Origin: Jacaranda mimosifolia
Taxonomy: Eukaryota; Streptophyta; Magnoliopsida; Lamiales; Bignoniaceae
Reading direction: 5' to 3'
Length of the DNA: 64,000 nucleotides
Assembly (NCBI GenBank): GCA_018894105.1
Contig: CM032118.1
Span: 32,530,690-32,594,689 of the forward strand
In this document: positions 47,491 to 60,270 of the stretch, piece by piece
How positions within the stretch are numbered: the first letter of the stretch is position 1
Layout of the letters: the number at the start of each line of letters is the position of its first letter
Notes under the pieces: generated by a model
The model's input: only the letters and a program-made list of their open reading frames with translations
Databases searched by the model: none
Told to the model about the DNA's origin: nothing
Made by a program: the position numbers and the translations under genes

Positions 47491-50457
47491 ATTTTGGAGT
47501 AACTAGTTAAGCCCAAAATGCATTTGTGTCCATATAGCATTTTGGCCGAAAAGCATAACCAGAGGCATACATTTGCGTGTGACCTCCACTAACACCCTAA
47601 AGGTACTCGCTAAATGATTTTCAAAAATAGAGGGAGATTCTGTTCTTTTTTCATGTGGATTTTTTTGCTTATTGTAATTATAACAAAGACATTAATGATT
47701 TTTTTCCAATATTTGTGGCATCTATTTTTAGCAAATATTTTAGCAACCATATTCTTTTGTGCATCTTATGTTTATAAAATAAATGATTTTTGTTGTAAAT
47801 TCAAACTGTTGCAAATATTGATGGCAAAATGATATTTTAAACTAATTAGAATTTATTAATAATTAATAATAGTTTCTCTTCCACTAATGCAACTATTGAA
47901 GTCCAGATTTCTAATAGATTCGCAATAAGTTAAATATTAGTTTCTCAAACTCAATATACTTTGACTGATGAAATCAAATGAAAAAAAAATAAGATTTATT
48001 AATTATTATTCTAATACTTGAGTATTATTTTTTGTCCAACAAAATCAATATTTCTACACTATATATCTAAACAAATTTTCATTTCACTCAAAAATATTGT
48101 GAAATAAGAACACATTTGAAAATGATGAAAATAAAAAGTAAAAAAGTATAAATACTTATCTTATTTTCTAGTAAGGTCCATTTACTTGAATTCTCACAAT
48201 ACTTTGGTCGTCATTTGCCCCTAATATCACTAGAGCATTAATTGTTGTTGTGAGAAATTTTTTTCATTGAATTCCCAAATAGGTCCTGAATCCTAAACCC
48301 TTTTGTGCTTTGACCAACTTGTTTAATCATCAATTAATTCGAACGATTCTTTCTGACTAATTCATATTATTTATGTTTCTACTTTTGATTATCTCTCTCT
48401 CTCTCTCTCATACTATCATTTCAACATCTAGACATAGAATGTACAATAGAGTATTTAGGAATAAGGATTTTGTATCCCCTAGAACACAGGTGATATGATT
48501 TGCAATTTAAAAAAATGCAAAAAGAAAAGCTCTAGATTGAGTTGAAGCAATTCATACAATATACAATTGCATACATCATAGTTTTGGTTTTTATTGATGA
48601 TATATGGTGGAGTGAGATAGAAGTTTTTAGTTCTATATTTAGGAATATCTAAAAGTATTCATTGGTGTGCCACAATAAAAAATAACTTGTAGGGCGATGC
48701 ATATAATAGATGGTATTCAAATAAGAAATGTGTAACTTACATACACCTAGCAATTATTTAATGAAATGGAAAAAATTAAGAAAAGGGTCCTTTGTAAGTT
48801 AGCAAAGGAAGAATTTAGTTAGATTAATAGCTCAAATAAAGTTTAGCTAAAACTCAGTGCAATCAAACAAAGAGTGAATTATACTTGATATGACACTGGT
48901 GTACATTCTCAGTAGTAACCAATCCTTAACACATGTATAATTGTACTTGTTATGTGACTAGTTGAATCACTTAAACTAGATATGAGTAAGAATTTTCTTA
49001 ACTCCTTCAATCCATCTAACACAATTTTTTCTTCTAATAAGAAAATCATATGTAAAATTCAATACTCATACCATCCCAAATTAAGTAGTAATAGTAAGAG
49101 GTCTAAAGTGCTAAATATGACGAAGAAGTAGATTGTATAAAATTATCCAAAACTAGAATAAAAATTGCAATTGTTGTTGAAACAACATCTAAAGGAAAAT
49201 TTTAAACACATAAAAGAGATTTTATCCCTTTTACTTAAGTTGCATATATGGATTATGTTCCAAGTCGTTGGAGGATCCTTCTCCACCACCTTGATTGTGC
49301 ATAAAATAGTTATTCTTTGCCGACAGTTCTAAATAATTATCATGACCTATTGCATATCTAGTAGGCAGTTGTGCCGAACTATCATGCTTTGAAAATGGTG
49401 GTGGTATTTGTGATTAAGTATTTTGAGCTCCAGGTAATTGTGTTGCACCATAACCCATTATAAATGATGACGGTGGAGGTGGTTGTGTCATTTGAGTTAC
49501 AAGTAGTTGTGTTCGGCCATAAACCATTAGAATGTTGGTGATGGTGGTTCAGTTATTTGAGTTGTAGGCTGTTGGACATAGCTGGCACTATGCTTGGCAA
49601 ATGGCACACAATGCATCAAGTTGCTCTTAGGATCTTAAGCATGCTATTTGTTTAAGAAAATAGTTAGAAGTTCAATATATTTGTCAAATCCTAATGTCCT
49701 CATAGCTATGAGTACATATTCTGGAATGATAGTTCTACAATATTCCTTATGGCACTTATCATTAGCTTCATTGGTGACATAGCTAATGAATTGGGATGCA
49801 CACTCTTGAATTATCTCCTTTGCTTTGTCAGTGAGCATGGGTTGGGAGAATAGAATGCATAATTCAAAGAACATTAGCAATTGGCTTGGACTCACTTGAG
49901 TTGCACTTGGAAGTTTTATTGCAAATTCGGGTTGCTAGCATCTATAGGAATACTGGTGTTTGCACCAATAACTATGCCTGAAAGAATTAGAGAAAGTATA
50001 TTATGCTTCATGTGCATGATTTGTGCAAGTATGGAATTGTATTTAAAATATACAAAAAGATGAAACACTCCACTTTTTGATTAAGGGGATCAAGATAACA
50101 TTGGATAAACAAGATTTAAAGGGTTCCTACCCTTTAATTTTGTTCAATCTCAAGACTTGTTGAATTGAATAAACACCATGTATAAACTAAATCACATAAT
50201 TATAATTCAAACTTCGAATAAAAAATAACCAATTCATTGTTTATAAAAATTTGTTCCTCCCTTTTTTTTCACTTGAAGTTTTATGTTAAGATTGAAAGAG
50301 CAATCAATTTTTTTTTAAGGTATAGTTATGAAAGTGTGTACATGTGCTAATCATGTGTCGATTGTGTATTACATTTGGGTACTCAAAAATAAAAAACTTA
50401 CTAATATTTTTCATAAATCAAAGAGTTGAAATAAGAACAACTCAAACTAAGTATATA
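47491..50457. repeat. Unit D of the tandem array (~3.0 kb)
   Basis: Full-length unit with AAGCATAACCAGAGGCATAC at about 47550 and a CT microsatellite near 48391-48410. The NF-YB copy is on the minus strand. Confidence 0.9.
49231..49977 (-). pseudogene. LEC1-type NF-YB pseudogene, copy D
   Basis: The acceptor TTCTTTCAG before GCATAG is intact. The Met of MPIAN is AAG (Lys), and the shared TGA is at 49864-49866. A 5-bp loss in the THAKI region changes frame, after which KAKEIIQECASQFISYVTNE, CRTIIPEYVLIAMRTLGFDK and IELLTIFLNK read as the rest of the NF-YB core with the LEC1-type Asp (LTDKAKE). A TAG follows directly. The Gln/Pro-rich tail is legible in pieces (MTQPPPPSSFIMGYGATQLP) and ends at TAA 49231-49233. 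Confidence 0.85.
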
Positions 50458-52237
50458 ACTTTGTACATACTAGTTATGCCCAAAATTTAATTATGCTCAA
50501 TTAGCATTTTGGCCAAAAAGCATAACCAGAGGCATACATTTTCCTGTGATCTACACTTAACGTTCTATAAGGTACTCGTTGAATGATTTTCAAAAATAAA
50601 GGCAGATTTTTGTTCCTTTTTGGCAAGGATCTTTTTTGCCTATTTTAATTATCACAGAGGAGTTTGAAAATTTTTCCCAGAATTTGTGACATCTGTTTTT
50701 AGCAAATGTTTTAGCAACCATATTATTTTGTCTATATTATGTTTATAAAATAAATAATTTTTATTATAATTTCAAACTATTGCAAATATTGATGTTCTAT
50801 TTTGTTATATAAATGATATTTTAAACTAATTAGGATTTATTAATAATTAATAATAGTTTCTCTTCCACTAATGCAACTCGTGGATTCCATCTTTTTAATG
50901 GATTCACAATAAGTTAAATATTAATTTCGCAAACTCAATATACTTTGACTTCTGAATTAACAAGAAAAGAATAAGATTTGTTAATTATTATTCGAATACT
51001 TGAGTATAATTTTAGTCAAGCAAAATTAGTATTTCTACACTATATATCCAAACCAATTTTCATTACATTGAAAAATATTATGAAATAACAACACATTTGA
51101 AAAGGATGAAAATAAAAAATAAAAAATAAGTCTGAATACTTATTTAAAATTTCCAGTTAAGTCCATTTTCTTGAATTTTCACAATACTTTGATCATCATT
51201 TACTACTAATATTGCTAGAGCATTAATTGTTGTTGCAAGAAATTTTTTTTGTTGATTCCTAAATAGGTCTCGAATCCTGAACCTTTTTGCGCTTCGACCA
51301 ACTTGTTTAATCTTTAATTAATTCAAAGGATTCTTGCCGACTAATTAATATTGTTTATGTTTCAACTTTGGACCCTCTCCCCCCTCATACCATTGTTCCA
51401 GCTTCTTTACATAGAATGTATATTATAGTATTTAAGACTAAAGAGTTTTTACAACCCCCCTCCCCAGATGCAAGTGATAAGATTTGCAATTTAAGAAAAT
51501 GCAAAAAGGAAAGCTCAGATTGAGTTGAAGCAAATATATACAATATACAATTGCATACATTATAGTGAAGCCAAATTTTGGTTTATATTGATGATACTTG
51601 GTGGAGTTAGATAGAAATGTTTCAATCATATATTTAGGAATATCTAAAGAAATTCGTTGGTGTGCTACACTAAAAATATAACTTGCAGGTTGATGCATAT
51701 AATTGATGGTATTCAAATAAGAAATAATTAGTGAAGTATGTAACTTACGTACATCTAGCAATTATTTTAGTGAAGTGAAAACATTAAGAAAAGGTCATTT
51801 GTATATTGACAATGGAAGAATTTAGTTAGGTTAATAGCCCAAATAAAGTTTAACCAAAATTCAATGCATTCAAACAAAAAGTGAATTATACTTGATGTAG
51901 TATTGGTGTACAATCTCAATAATGACCAATCCTAACGCATGTATCTTTGTACTTGTTTTGTGAGTAGTTGAGTCAGTTAAACTAGATATGAGTAAGAATT
52001 TTCCGAACTCCTTCAATCCATCCAAGACAAAAATTTTTCTTCTAATAAGAAAATTATATGTAAAATTTAGTACTCATATGCACCCAAATTAAGTAGTAAT
52101 GGCAAAAGTCATAAAATGCTAAATGTGACAAAAAGGCATATTGTACAAAATTATCCAAAACTAGAATAAAATTTCAACTGCAATTGAAACAACATCTGAA
52201 CGAAAATCTTAAGCACATAAAAGAGGTTTTATCCCTT

Positions 52238-52986
52238 CTACTTAAATTACATATAAGGATTAAGTTCCAAGTCATTGGAGGATCTTTGTCCACCACCTTG
52301 ATTACCCATAATATAGTCATTTGTTGCCAGTAGCTCTACATAATTACAAGGACCCACTTGAAATCTAGTAGGTAGTTGTGTTGAACCATCTTGTATTTTA
52401 AATGGTTGTGGTACTTGTGATCAAGTCTTTTAAGCTCCAGATAATTGTGTTACACCATAACCCATTATAAAAAATGGCAGTGAGGGTAGTTGAGTCATTG
52501 AGCTGTAAGCAATTATGTTCAACCATAAACTACCGTAAATATAATGGTGATGGTGGTTGAGCTATTTGAGTTGTAGGCTGTTGCACGCAACTTGTACCAA
52601 GCATAGCAAACGGCACATGATTCATTAAGTTACCCTTAGGGTCTTGAGCATGATGTTTGTTTAAGAAAATAATTAGAGGTTCAACATAGTTATCAAATCC
52701 TAATGTCCTCATAGTTATGAGTACATTTTCTAAGGTGATAGTCTACGACATCCTTTTGGCACTTCTCATTAGCTTCACTAGTGATAAAGCTAATGAATTG
52801 GGATGCACACTTTTGAATAATCTCTTTTGAACTGTCAGTAGTCTTTGCATGGGTCGAGAGGATAAAATGCATAATTCGAAGAACATTAGCAATTGGCATG
52901 GACTAATCCAACTTGTTTGGAAGTTCGTTATAAATTCAGGTTGCTAGCATCTGTAGCAATATTGGTGTTTGCACTAATAACTATGC
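52238..52986 (-). pseudogene. LEC1-type NF-YB pseudogene, copy E
   Basis: The acceptor CCTTTTAG before GCATAG is intact. From ATG 52899 it reads MPIANVLRIMHFILSTHAKT, keeping the Arg codon CGA (52876-52878) that is TGA in copies B-D. It continues TDSSKEIIQKCASQFISFIT with the LEC1-type Asp. Two one-base deletions near 52740-52760 then shift the frame; MRTLGFDNYVEPLIIFLNK resumes out of register. A TAG lies two codons before the ATG in the extended frame. The Gln/Pro-rich tail is present but interrupted, ending near TAG 52238. It is independently inactivated relative to B-D. Confidence 0.87.
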
Positions 52987-53145
52987 CTAAAAGGATTAGA
53001 GAAAGTATATTATGTCCTATGTGCATGACTTGTGCAAGTATGTAATTCTATTTAAAATATACAAAAAGATGAAATACTCTACTTTTTGTTTAAGGAGATT
53101 ATGATAACATTGGGTAAACAAGATTTATGGGTTCTTATCCTTTAA

Positions 53146-53618
53146 GTGCATGTTTGATTTGTAAGATTAGGCTAGATAAATGAGAATAATATAGTATAAT
53201 CTCATGTTTGATATGAGAGATTATGGGAGCAAGCCGGCCTGCTTCTTGGTGCCAGCCTGCTACTGTAGCGGCAATTAGGCAAGATTGTAATCTTGTCTTG
53301 GGGGTGCGATTATATAATCTCCATCTCCACTAAAAATTTGCTCCCTTGCTTTCCTTTTTTTTTTTTTTGTTATTCCAATTGTGTCCTTTGAAAAATCCCC
53401 AAATGTGCCCTCTTTTTTTTGTTATTCAAGGGTAATTTTGTCACTTATCCATTTAATCCCACACATCAACCATGCATTAGATATTGTGGTAGATTATAGT
53501 TGCATCTAATTATAAGGTTAATATTCAATATCAAACAGACTAATATATTATTGAGTCTCATCTTATCTCCTTCTATTTAAATCTCCATTATTATTTACAT
53601 TCCAAATCAAACATGGCC
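53146..53618. mobile_element. Tourist-like (PIF/Harbinger) MITE in unit E
   Basis: 473 bp with terminal inverted repeats GTGCATGTTTGATTTGTAAG and, inverted, GGCCATGTTTGATTTGGAAT. It is flanked by a 3-bp TAA duplication (53143-53145 and 53619-53621). Units B, C and D have an uninterrupted TTTAATTCTC or TTAAATTCTC at this spot, so empty sites are available. No coding capacity. Confidence 0.92.
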
Positions 53619-53938
53619 TAATTCTCTTCAATCTCTAGACTCGTTTAATTGAATAAACCCCATGTATCAAATAATTAAGATTCAAACTTCAAACAAAAAA
53701 TAACCAATTCATAGTTTATAAAAGTTTGTTTCTTCCTTTTTGCTAGTTAAAAGTTTTATGTTAAGAATATTGAACGAGACATCAAAATCTTTTTAAGGTA
53801 TAATTATGTGAGTGTTTGCATGTGCTAATCATGTGTGGATCATGTGCTATATTTGATATTGAGAAATCAAAAACTTAATAATTTTCATAAATTAAAGGAT
53901 TGAAATAAGAACAAACTTACAACTCAAACTAAGTATAT

Positions 53939-55750
53939 AACTTTGAACTTACTAGTTAAGCCCAAAATTCAATTATATATGTCCATATAGTATTTTGGTC
54001 AAAGAAGTTTGATTCAATTTTTTTTCCTTTTTACCACAGTCGTTTGTTGCAAAAGAAACACAATTATGATGTTTGGTATTTATAAAAATGATATGGCGAA
54101 ATGCATTGTTTTTTTATAGATTACAAAATTACCCTTGCAAAAAGTAATTCATTTGATTTGACATTTAACAACATATTGGTATGAGGTTATGATATATCCG
54201 TTACATCAAAGATATATGGATCAATAAAACAAAAGAAAAAGAAAGATTAATATATTGAAAATATTAAAAAGAACCACAAATTTAAGTATTATTTAGAACT
54301 GGAATAAATTATTTCAAACATGTTGACTTGTATCATCATAATACAGAAAAAGTAATGTAAACCAAAAGGTGTTACTTGTGAAACAGAAAAGAAATCAAAC
54401 TAGAATGGTATATAGAAGTTGACAAAGTATCACTTTTTATTTAATCTATGCAACGGAATCCATAAAGCATCTAAAAGATTTATAAGCCTAAATCATATCC
54501 AATTAGATGGTAAAATCATAATTTCTAGCAATAAAATTCGAGCAAAAATCACTTCAACCATGCTAATGAAATATATGAGAAAAACCTAATGAAAACTCTT
54601 CATATAGAATAATCTTTAAAATGAAAATGGATAAATGAAAATTTTGTGCACTTTTACCAGATGTGGGTGATCTTGTGGCGTATTAATTTACCCTGACAGT
54701 TGAAACTTTTTCCATTCTCCATCTTCAAGCTCAGTCTCTAATTTTGATCGGTAAGTTTTTCTTCTCGTTTGTGTATACACAAAAGGTACAGTATTTCTTA
54801 ATGCCCATTGTTTTTGTTGTTATGACTTGTGAAGTTTCAAAATAATTGCTCTAAAGGCAGAAAAAATTGAAGTTGATGGCTTGTTACTAGTGGTGAGAGG
54901 TAGGGGCAAAGTTGGCCAAGTATTAATCGACCATGTGTGTATAAGGGCAAATTTATATCTAATGAGTAGGATTATGCAATAAACAAGAAATCTCATTACT
55001 TTTCTTCAGTTAGTAGAAATCTTGTCATCAAGATTCTTCTATAAATTTTTATAGGCCCAACCTAGTTCTAGTTGCAAAACTATATTATTTTATTTATTTT
55101 AAGAAAGGAGCGTGATTGCTTCTTAAGAGTTAATAAAATGATTGACTATATTTACTCAAAGTTTTGAAATAATTATTTTATAAATATCGGAATGATTAAG
55201 TATTATAAAATGACCACAAAATTGATCAAAAATATTTAGAATATAGAGTAAAGAAAATCTTGTAAAGTTGCCAAATGCTTATAAGTCTATTATTTTGCAA
55301 AAGAGTGTATTACCACAAGTTCATTGTTTTTCTCTTTATTTCCAGTCTTACCTCAAAAAGATTTATTTTACATTTTTTTACATGCATGATTGTACTATAT
55401 TGATTCATTGAAATGCATGTGAGTTGTTATATACCTCAAATTATTATTTATTTTATTAATAGTAAGAATTTTATTTCTTACCTTTTATTCTTAGTCATTG
55501 GTCAAATGAAAAAGACAGAAACTGCTTAATTATTCTTAAATTACGGATACAATCGACATAATTATAATGATAACTGGTTGATTGCTTTTAAAATCAAATG
55601 GTTGAATGCAATAGATTTTTCATTACATATTGACTTAAAATAATTTAGTTTGTATAGGAAGAACTAGGTTGAAGTAATTATTTTATATTTGTTAGGTTCT
55701 CAAATTGATATTAAAGTAGGTATAACTATAATACTATATAAAGATGGAGT
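53939..55750. other. Array edge, then AT-rich DNA without recognisable gene
   Basis: 53939-54000 is the start of a sixth array unit, lost after that. The rest holds no domain, RNA gene or repeat that I recognise. Its last bases, GGAGT (55746-55750), are the probable target-site copy of the next element. Confidence 0.55.
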
Positions 55751-56626
55751 TGTAATGCAAATTTCTCATATATGAAATAAAATTACAAGACAAGAAAATT
55801 TGTACAAATAAAAAATATTAAATTTTGACTTGTGGATGGAACTCCTAATTTGGATCATTTGATTTTTCTCTTCAATAAGGTAATTTTGAACTTTAAAAGT
55901 GGAATTCAGTACTTTGATCTCCTCCAAAGTTGACTTTATTTTTTTATAACATTAATTCCATGGTTTGACATCATGATCTTGAATTAGACGTCATAATTTG
56001 ATGAGCTCTACCATGAACACCTTGAGCACTTTAAACCTTCTTGAATTAGGTTGGGAGAATAACGCTAATCCCATGGCTATAGACCATAATGTCGAATTAA
56101 ATGCTTTAATTTCATGAGCACTACCTTATCCCATCTACATTGAGAAACGAAAAATTATTTCCCATTTTTGCTTGCGTTGGCCTTCATCCTCTTGCTCTAT
56201 GTCTTGAACGTCACAAATCTCCTAGAATTGTGGAACTTCCTTCATAGTCTTTCTTGCTTGAATGTAGAATTTATTGTGACTTGTTGTGTGTTTGGCTTCT
56301 TAACATGACCCCTTTTTTGCACTCTTACAACACGAGCTCTTGCCATAATTATTTGACGAAGTGGCATCATCTGTTTAGTCCCCCATGATTTGATTGGAAT
56401 TTATTTTCATAATCACAAGATATGATTTGGATTATCAAAAATCTCCATTTGGTTTCTTGTTTTGCAAGATAAGATTTGATTGCTTCACATGACTTAATCT
56501 CATATATGATAATATTGGACTTGTCCATCAATTCAATATCTCATTTAATCTTGGAATTCAATTATGATTCCAGAAAAGCAATAAATATAAAATTGATGAA
56601 TTAGACAGAAAAATCCCATATCTACA
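55751..56626 (-). repeat. 3' LTR of the short LTR element (876 bp)
   Basis: Partner of 58483-59310. On the minus strand it starts TGTAGATATGGG immediately after the polypurine tract. Confidence 0.85.
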
Positions 56627-56749
56627 AATGCCCCTTCGAGACTTATTCACTTGCATTTGTCTCATAGCTATGGAGTGAATGAGTCTCAAAATAATTCAGT
56701 CAAAGAATCAAGTCAACTTACTTAAACTTGTTTGGAACATCTAAGTAGT

Positions 56750-57770
56750 TTAAACCATAACAAGAAGTTCTTTGATTTGGATTTGAAATTTTATAGATGG
56801 TTTATACTCATAGAAAGAAGTCTTCATTTGAATTTGTAGAGATAGTATATACTCATATCAAGGAATTTACTTTTGAAACATGTAGATAGTTTATACTCAT
56901 ATTAAGGAGTCCTTATTTGAATTTATCAAATAATTATACTCATATCAATGAATTATCATTTAGATTTATGAGATAGTTTATACTCATATCAAGGAGTCTT
57001 CTTTGAAATTTGTAGATAGTTTATACTCATATCAAGAAGTCTTCATTTTGATTTCTAAGATAATTTATACTCATATCAAGGAGTCTTTATTTGAAATTTG
57101 TAGATAGTTTATACTCATATTCAGTAGCATTCACTTTGATTTTTGAGATAATATATACTCATATTCAGGAGTTTTTATTTGAAACTTGTAGATAGTTTAT
57201 ATTCATATCAAGCAGTCTTCATTTTGATATTTGAGATAGTTTATAACCATATCAAGGAGTCTTCACTTAAAATTTGTAGATAGTTTGTACTCATATCAAG
57301 GAGTCCTTGTTTGAATTTTTTGATAGTTCATACTCGTATCAAAGAGCTTGTAGACCTTTTATACTCTTGTCAAGGTGTATTTCATTCGATTTGACTTATT
57401 GACATTTTATACTCTTATTAAGGAGTTTTTGAACTTGTTTGAATATGTTGACAATTTACAGTCTTATCAAGGAGTGTCATCTCAAGATCTTAATTTGATG
57501 ATCTTAGACAGTTTAAGCTCATATTTAGGAGCACTTTATCAAACTTTAATTTAAAAATTTTAGATAGTTAATGCTCATACCTAATACCATTTTAATAGAC
57601 TTTAATTTAACTTTTTTAGATAGTATTTGGGAGCAACATTGATAGTTTTAGCTCTTATCAAAGAGTACTTGAACAGGCTTTAATTTGAGAATTTTAGATA
57701 GATTATGATTGTATTTGGGAGCATTGTTAATAATTTAAGCACTTATCAAGGAGCACTTGAATTTCAAGAT
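56750..57770. repeat. ~61-bp minisatellite inside the short LTR element
   Basis: Roughly sixteen degenerate copies of a unit containing GATAGTTTATACTCATATCA followed by AGGAGTCTTCATTTGAATTT. Copies around 56800-57330 are regular. Those from 57340 to 57770 drift in length and sequence (for example GACAATTTACAGTCTTATCA). Confidence 0.88.
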
Positions 57771-58462
57771 AAAAGTTAATTGCCCCCAACATCTTGGATT
57801 TTTCCTCCTAACGTCTTCAAGTTATCGTTTCTTTGAGTGTATGGTCTAGAATGAGTTGGCGAGGATTTGGATGTTGGACTTCCTATCAAACTTGGCTTTG
57901 ATAGTCCCCACAATAAATTCCTTCAAATAGTCAATAGGGTCAGGTCAATTCATTAAATGAAACTTGTAGCCCTCTCGTTGAAACTTTCTCATTTCATTTG
58001 ACTATTGCTTCGTAGATGTTTTCAGCTTCATCACGAGCTCATTTTCTGATCATCCGACTAGCATCAACATTGTCTACCTTATTCATCAATATAGTAATTT
58101 GAGAGTCCAGCTCTCGATATGCTTTGTAGATCCCTCAATGACCCTTTTTAAATTTACATTTTATTTTTCTAATGAAGTGGTTTGATCACTATCCTAATTT
58201 TATAATTTGAGCTTACAGAAGATTCTGGACTTGTAGTTGGATTCAACATCTCCTTTTGCATAGCTCCTATTTCTACTTTGTCCCATTCTTAACAAAAATT
58301 TGACTGGAAATATGGAAGCATCACTTTCTTTTGCCCTAGCATGTTTGTATGTAGCTTGACCTGAGAAATTTGAAATTTGTACAATTTGGGTGATTGTCTT
58401 TAACTCTACTTGGACTTCAAAATTGATTGGTGAGGAGAAGATATGAGATATAGACATGGTCC
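57771..58462 (-). pseudogene. Leader/gag-like remnant of the short LTR element
   Basis: The minus-strand frame opening just after the primer-binding region is open for 90 codons (58200-58472), starting MPSGTMSISHIFSSPINFEV. Further along, DEAENIYEAIVK and GLQVSFNELT-like pieces can be read in shifted frames near 57950-58050. I do not recognise a standard gag domain. The position suggests the start of the internal coding region of a parent element. Confidence 0.45.
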
Positions 58463-58482
58463 CACTGGGCATGATAGAAATT

Positions 58483-59310
58483 TGTAATGCAAATCTCGTG
58501 TTTGCAAAACAAAATTACAGAACGAGAAAAAATCATATAAATAAAAAAATTGTTAAATTTTGAATTATGGTTATGGATACAACATGTAATTTGGATCCTC
58601 CAATTTTGCTCTTCAAGAGATGGTTTTGAATTTTAAAGATGGAATTCAAGATTTTGATCTCCTTCAAAGTTGATTTTGTTCTTTATTAACATTAATTTAA
58701 GAGCTTCGCATTATAATCTCGAATTGAACTTTGTAATTCAATGAGCTCTATGATGAATGCCTTAAACACCATAGACCTCCTTGAATTTGATTGGGAGAAA
58801 AACGTCAATTCAAGGGCATCACACCTTAATCTTGAATCAAACGCTGTAATTTAATGAGTTATGTGACGAACACCTTGTTGTATGCCTTGAATGCTATAAG
58901 TCTCCTTCAATTTAGTTAATTGCTGAACTTCCTTCAAAGTCTCTTTTGCTAGAATGTAAATTTCGTTGCGGCTTGTTGTGTGTTTGACTTCTTGGAATAA
59001 CACCCATTTAACTTATAGGTCATGAACTATTGTAGCAATTATTTGATTAATTGGCATGATTTGATTGGCCTCCGTTATTTGATTGGTATTGTTTTCTTAA
59101 TCACAAGATGTTATTTGAATTGCCAAAAATCTCAATTTTCTTCCTTATTTGGCAAGTTATGACTTGATTGCCTCACATGCCTCAATTTTATATATGGAAA
59201 TATTGGACTTATCCCTCAATTCAATATCTTATTTGATCTCAAAATTTAATTTTGATTAAAAAAATAAATATAAAATTGATGAATTAGCCAACAAAATTTT
59301 CATGTCTACA
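58483..59310 (-). repeat. 5' LTR of the short LTR element (828 bp)
   Basis: Aligns with 55751-56626 throughout (for example AGATCAAAATCTTGAATTCC, then CTCTTGAAGAG on the minus strand), with many substitutions and indels, suggesting an old insertion. Confidence 0.85.
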
Positions 59311-59690
59311 AGAGTTTGGAAAAAAGCTTTTGATTGTAGACAATTGTTTGGAAGTTGATTTTTGTACTAGTAGATTCCCAAGTTCATTTTGTTCTTTCTT
59401 TTCTCCCAACCATCTTATATTTAAAAGAGCTTTATTTTGACATTTTAATTCTTGATATCCATCATATATTATTTTATTCATGTGAGTTGTTATACTTCAT
59501 ATTACTATTTGTTTATTCTCATATGATATCAACTCTTAATTTGGATGCTATCCATTACTCATAGATCAAACAATGAAATGTACTAAAAACAATTTAATTA
59601 ATTTTCAAATTATCGAATAGAAACAATTATTTATGATAACTTATGACTCTAAATGATGCATAAAATGACGATACCAATAAAATAATAATG
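59311..59690. other. Short gene-free stretch
   Basis: AT-rich. The open frames 59284-59481 (minus) and 59355-59564 (plus) show no motif. Confidence 0.5.
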
Positions 59691-60270
59691 GAAGCTAATG
59701 GTCTCAGGAATTGGTGAGTTCTTTAATTTCACTTTAGAAAAATGGCAACAACCTTTCTTTTGATTTACCAGTGCCTATTTATATAATCGCATCTTCTTTC
59801 CCCTTTTTGTGGAGATTCTCTCCCTATTTGTACTATTTCATTCCATTTTCCTAGTAATTGCCCCAGCTATTACTACACGCAGATATCTCCTGAAAGGGCA
59901 AAAATAGTAACATCCATATAACCTTCTTCCATAGAGTACAAATATCCACAATGAAGATTGGCAAACCTAATCTAGGTCGGTTGTAGGTTCGTTCAAGCTT
60001 CTGCTCAGCTTGTCTACTTTTGTTTATGATGGTTGACTGGGTATGGACTTGATCATTTAGGTTGATAGGTAGGCTGACCTGATCTAGGTTGGTTTGAAGG
60101 TTTTGGTCGGGCTTCTTAGGTCAAATACCTCATTTTGAGTTGGCCAATTGTGGTTTAGTTAGTTTGGGCTGGTAGGCTGGGCTTGGGGAATATCCACTCA
60201 TATGCTTTATCCCTATAATGGGTCTCAACTTATGACAAATTAGTCTATAGGCTTAGGGGTATCATCACTC
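59690..60270 (-). repeat. Probable 3' LTR of a second Tat-like element
   Basis: On the minus strand it begins TGATGATACCCCTAAGCC right after a purine tract (GAATGGGGGAG, 60271-60285), and contains a TATA box (TATATAAATAGG, 59773-59784) far downstream, as an LTR promoter should. The 3' limit (near 59690) is a guess. The partner LTR is beyond the window. Confidence 0.5.
59773..59784 (-). promoter_or_regulatory. TATA box in the probable LTR
   Basis: Minus-strand TATATAAATAGG within the probable LTR. It agrees with the LTR direction deduced from the purine tract. Confidence 0.5.

Larger units (their letters stand above)
50458..53938. repeat. Unit E of the tandem array (~3.0 kb plus MITE)
   Basis: The last complete unit. 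Without the MITE at 53146-53618 it is about 3.0 kb. After 53939 only about 60 bp of the next unit's start remains before the sequence diverges. Confidence 0.9.
55751..59310 (-). mobile_element. Short non-autonomous LTR retrotransposon
   Basis: A 3.56-kb minus-strand element. Its LTRs begin TGTAGA and end GCATTACA on that strand. The flanks are GGAGT (55746-55750) and AGAGT (59311-59315), a probable 5-bp duplication with one change. The primer-binding region at 58461-58480 reads TTTCTATCATGCCCAGTGGG, a form used by many plant gypsy elements. The polypurine tract CTCGAAGGGGCATT is at 56627-56640. The interior is only 1.86 kb, half of it a minisatellite, with a fragment of a gag-like leader and no pol. 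Confidence 0.85.

Noticed and set aside
56750..57770. Possible CRISPR-like regular repeats
   Set aside because: The repeats are directly adjacent minisatellite units without unique spacers, inside a plant LTR retrotransposon.
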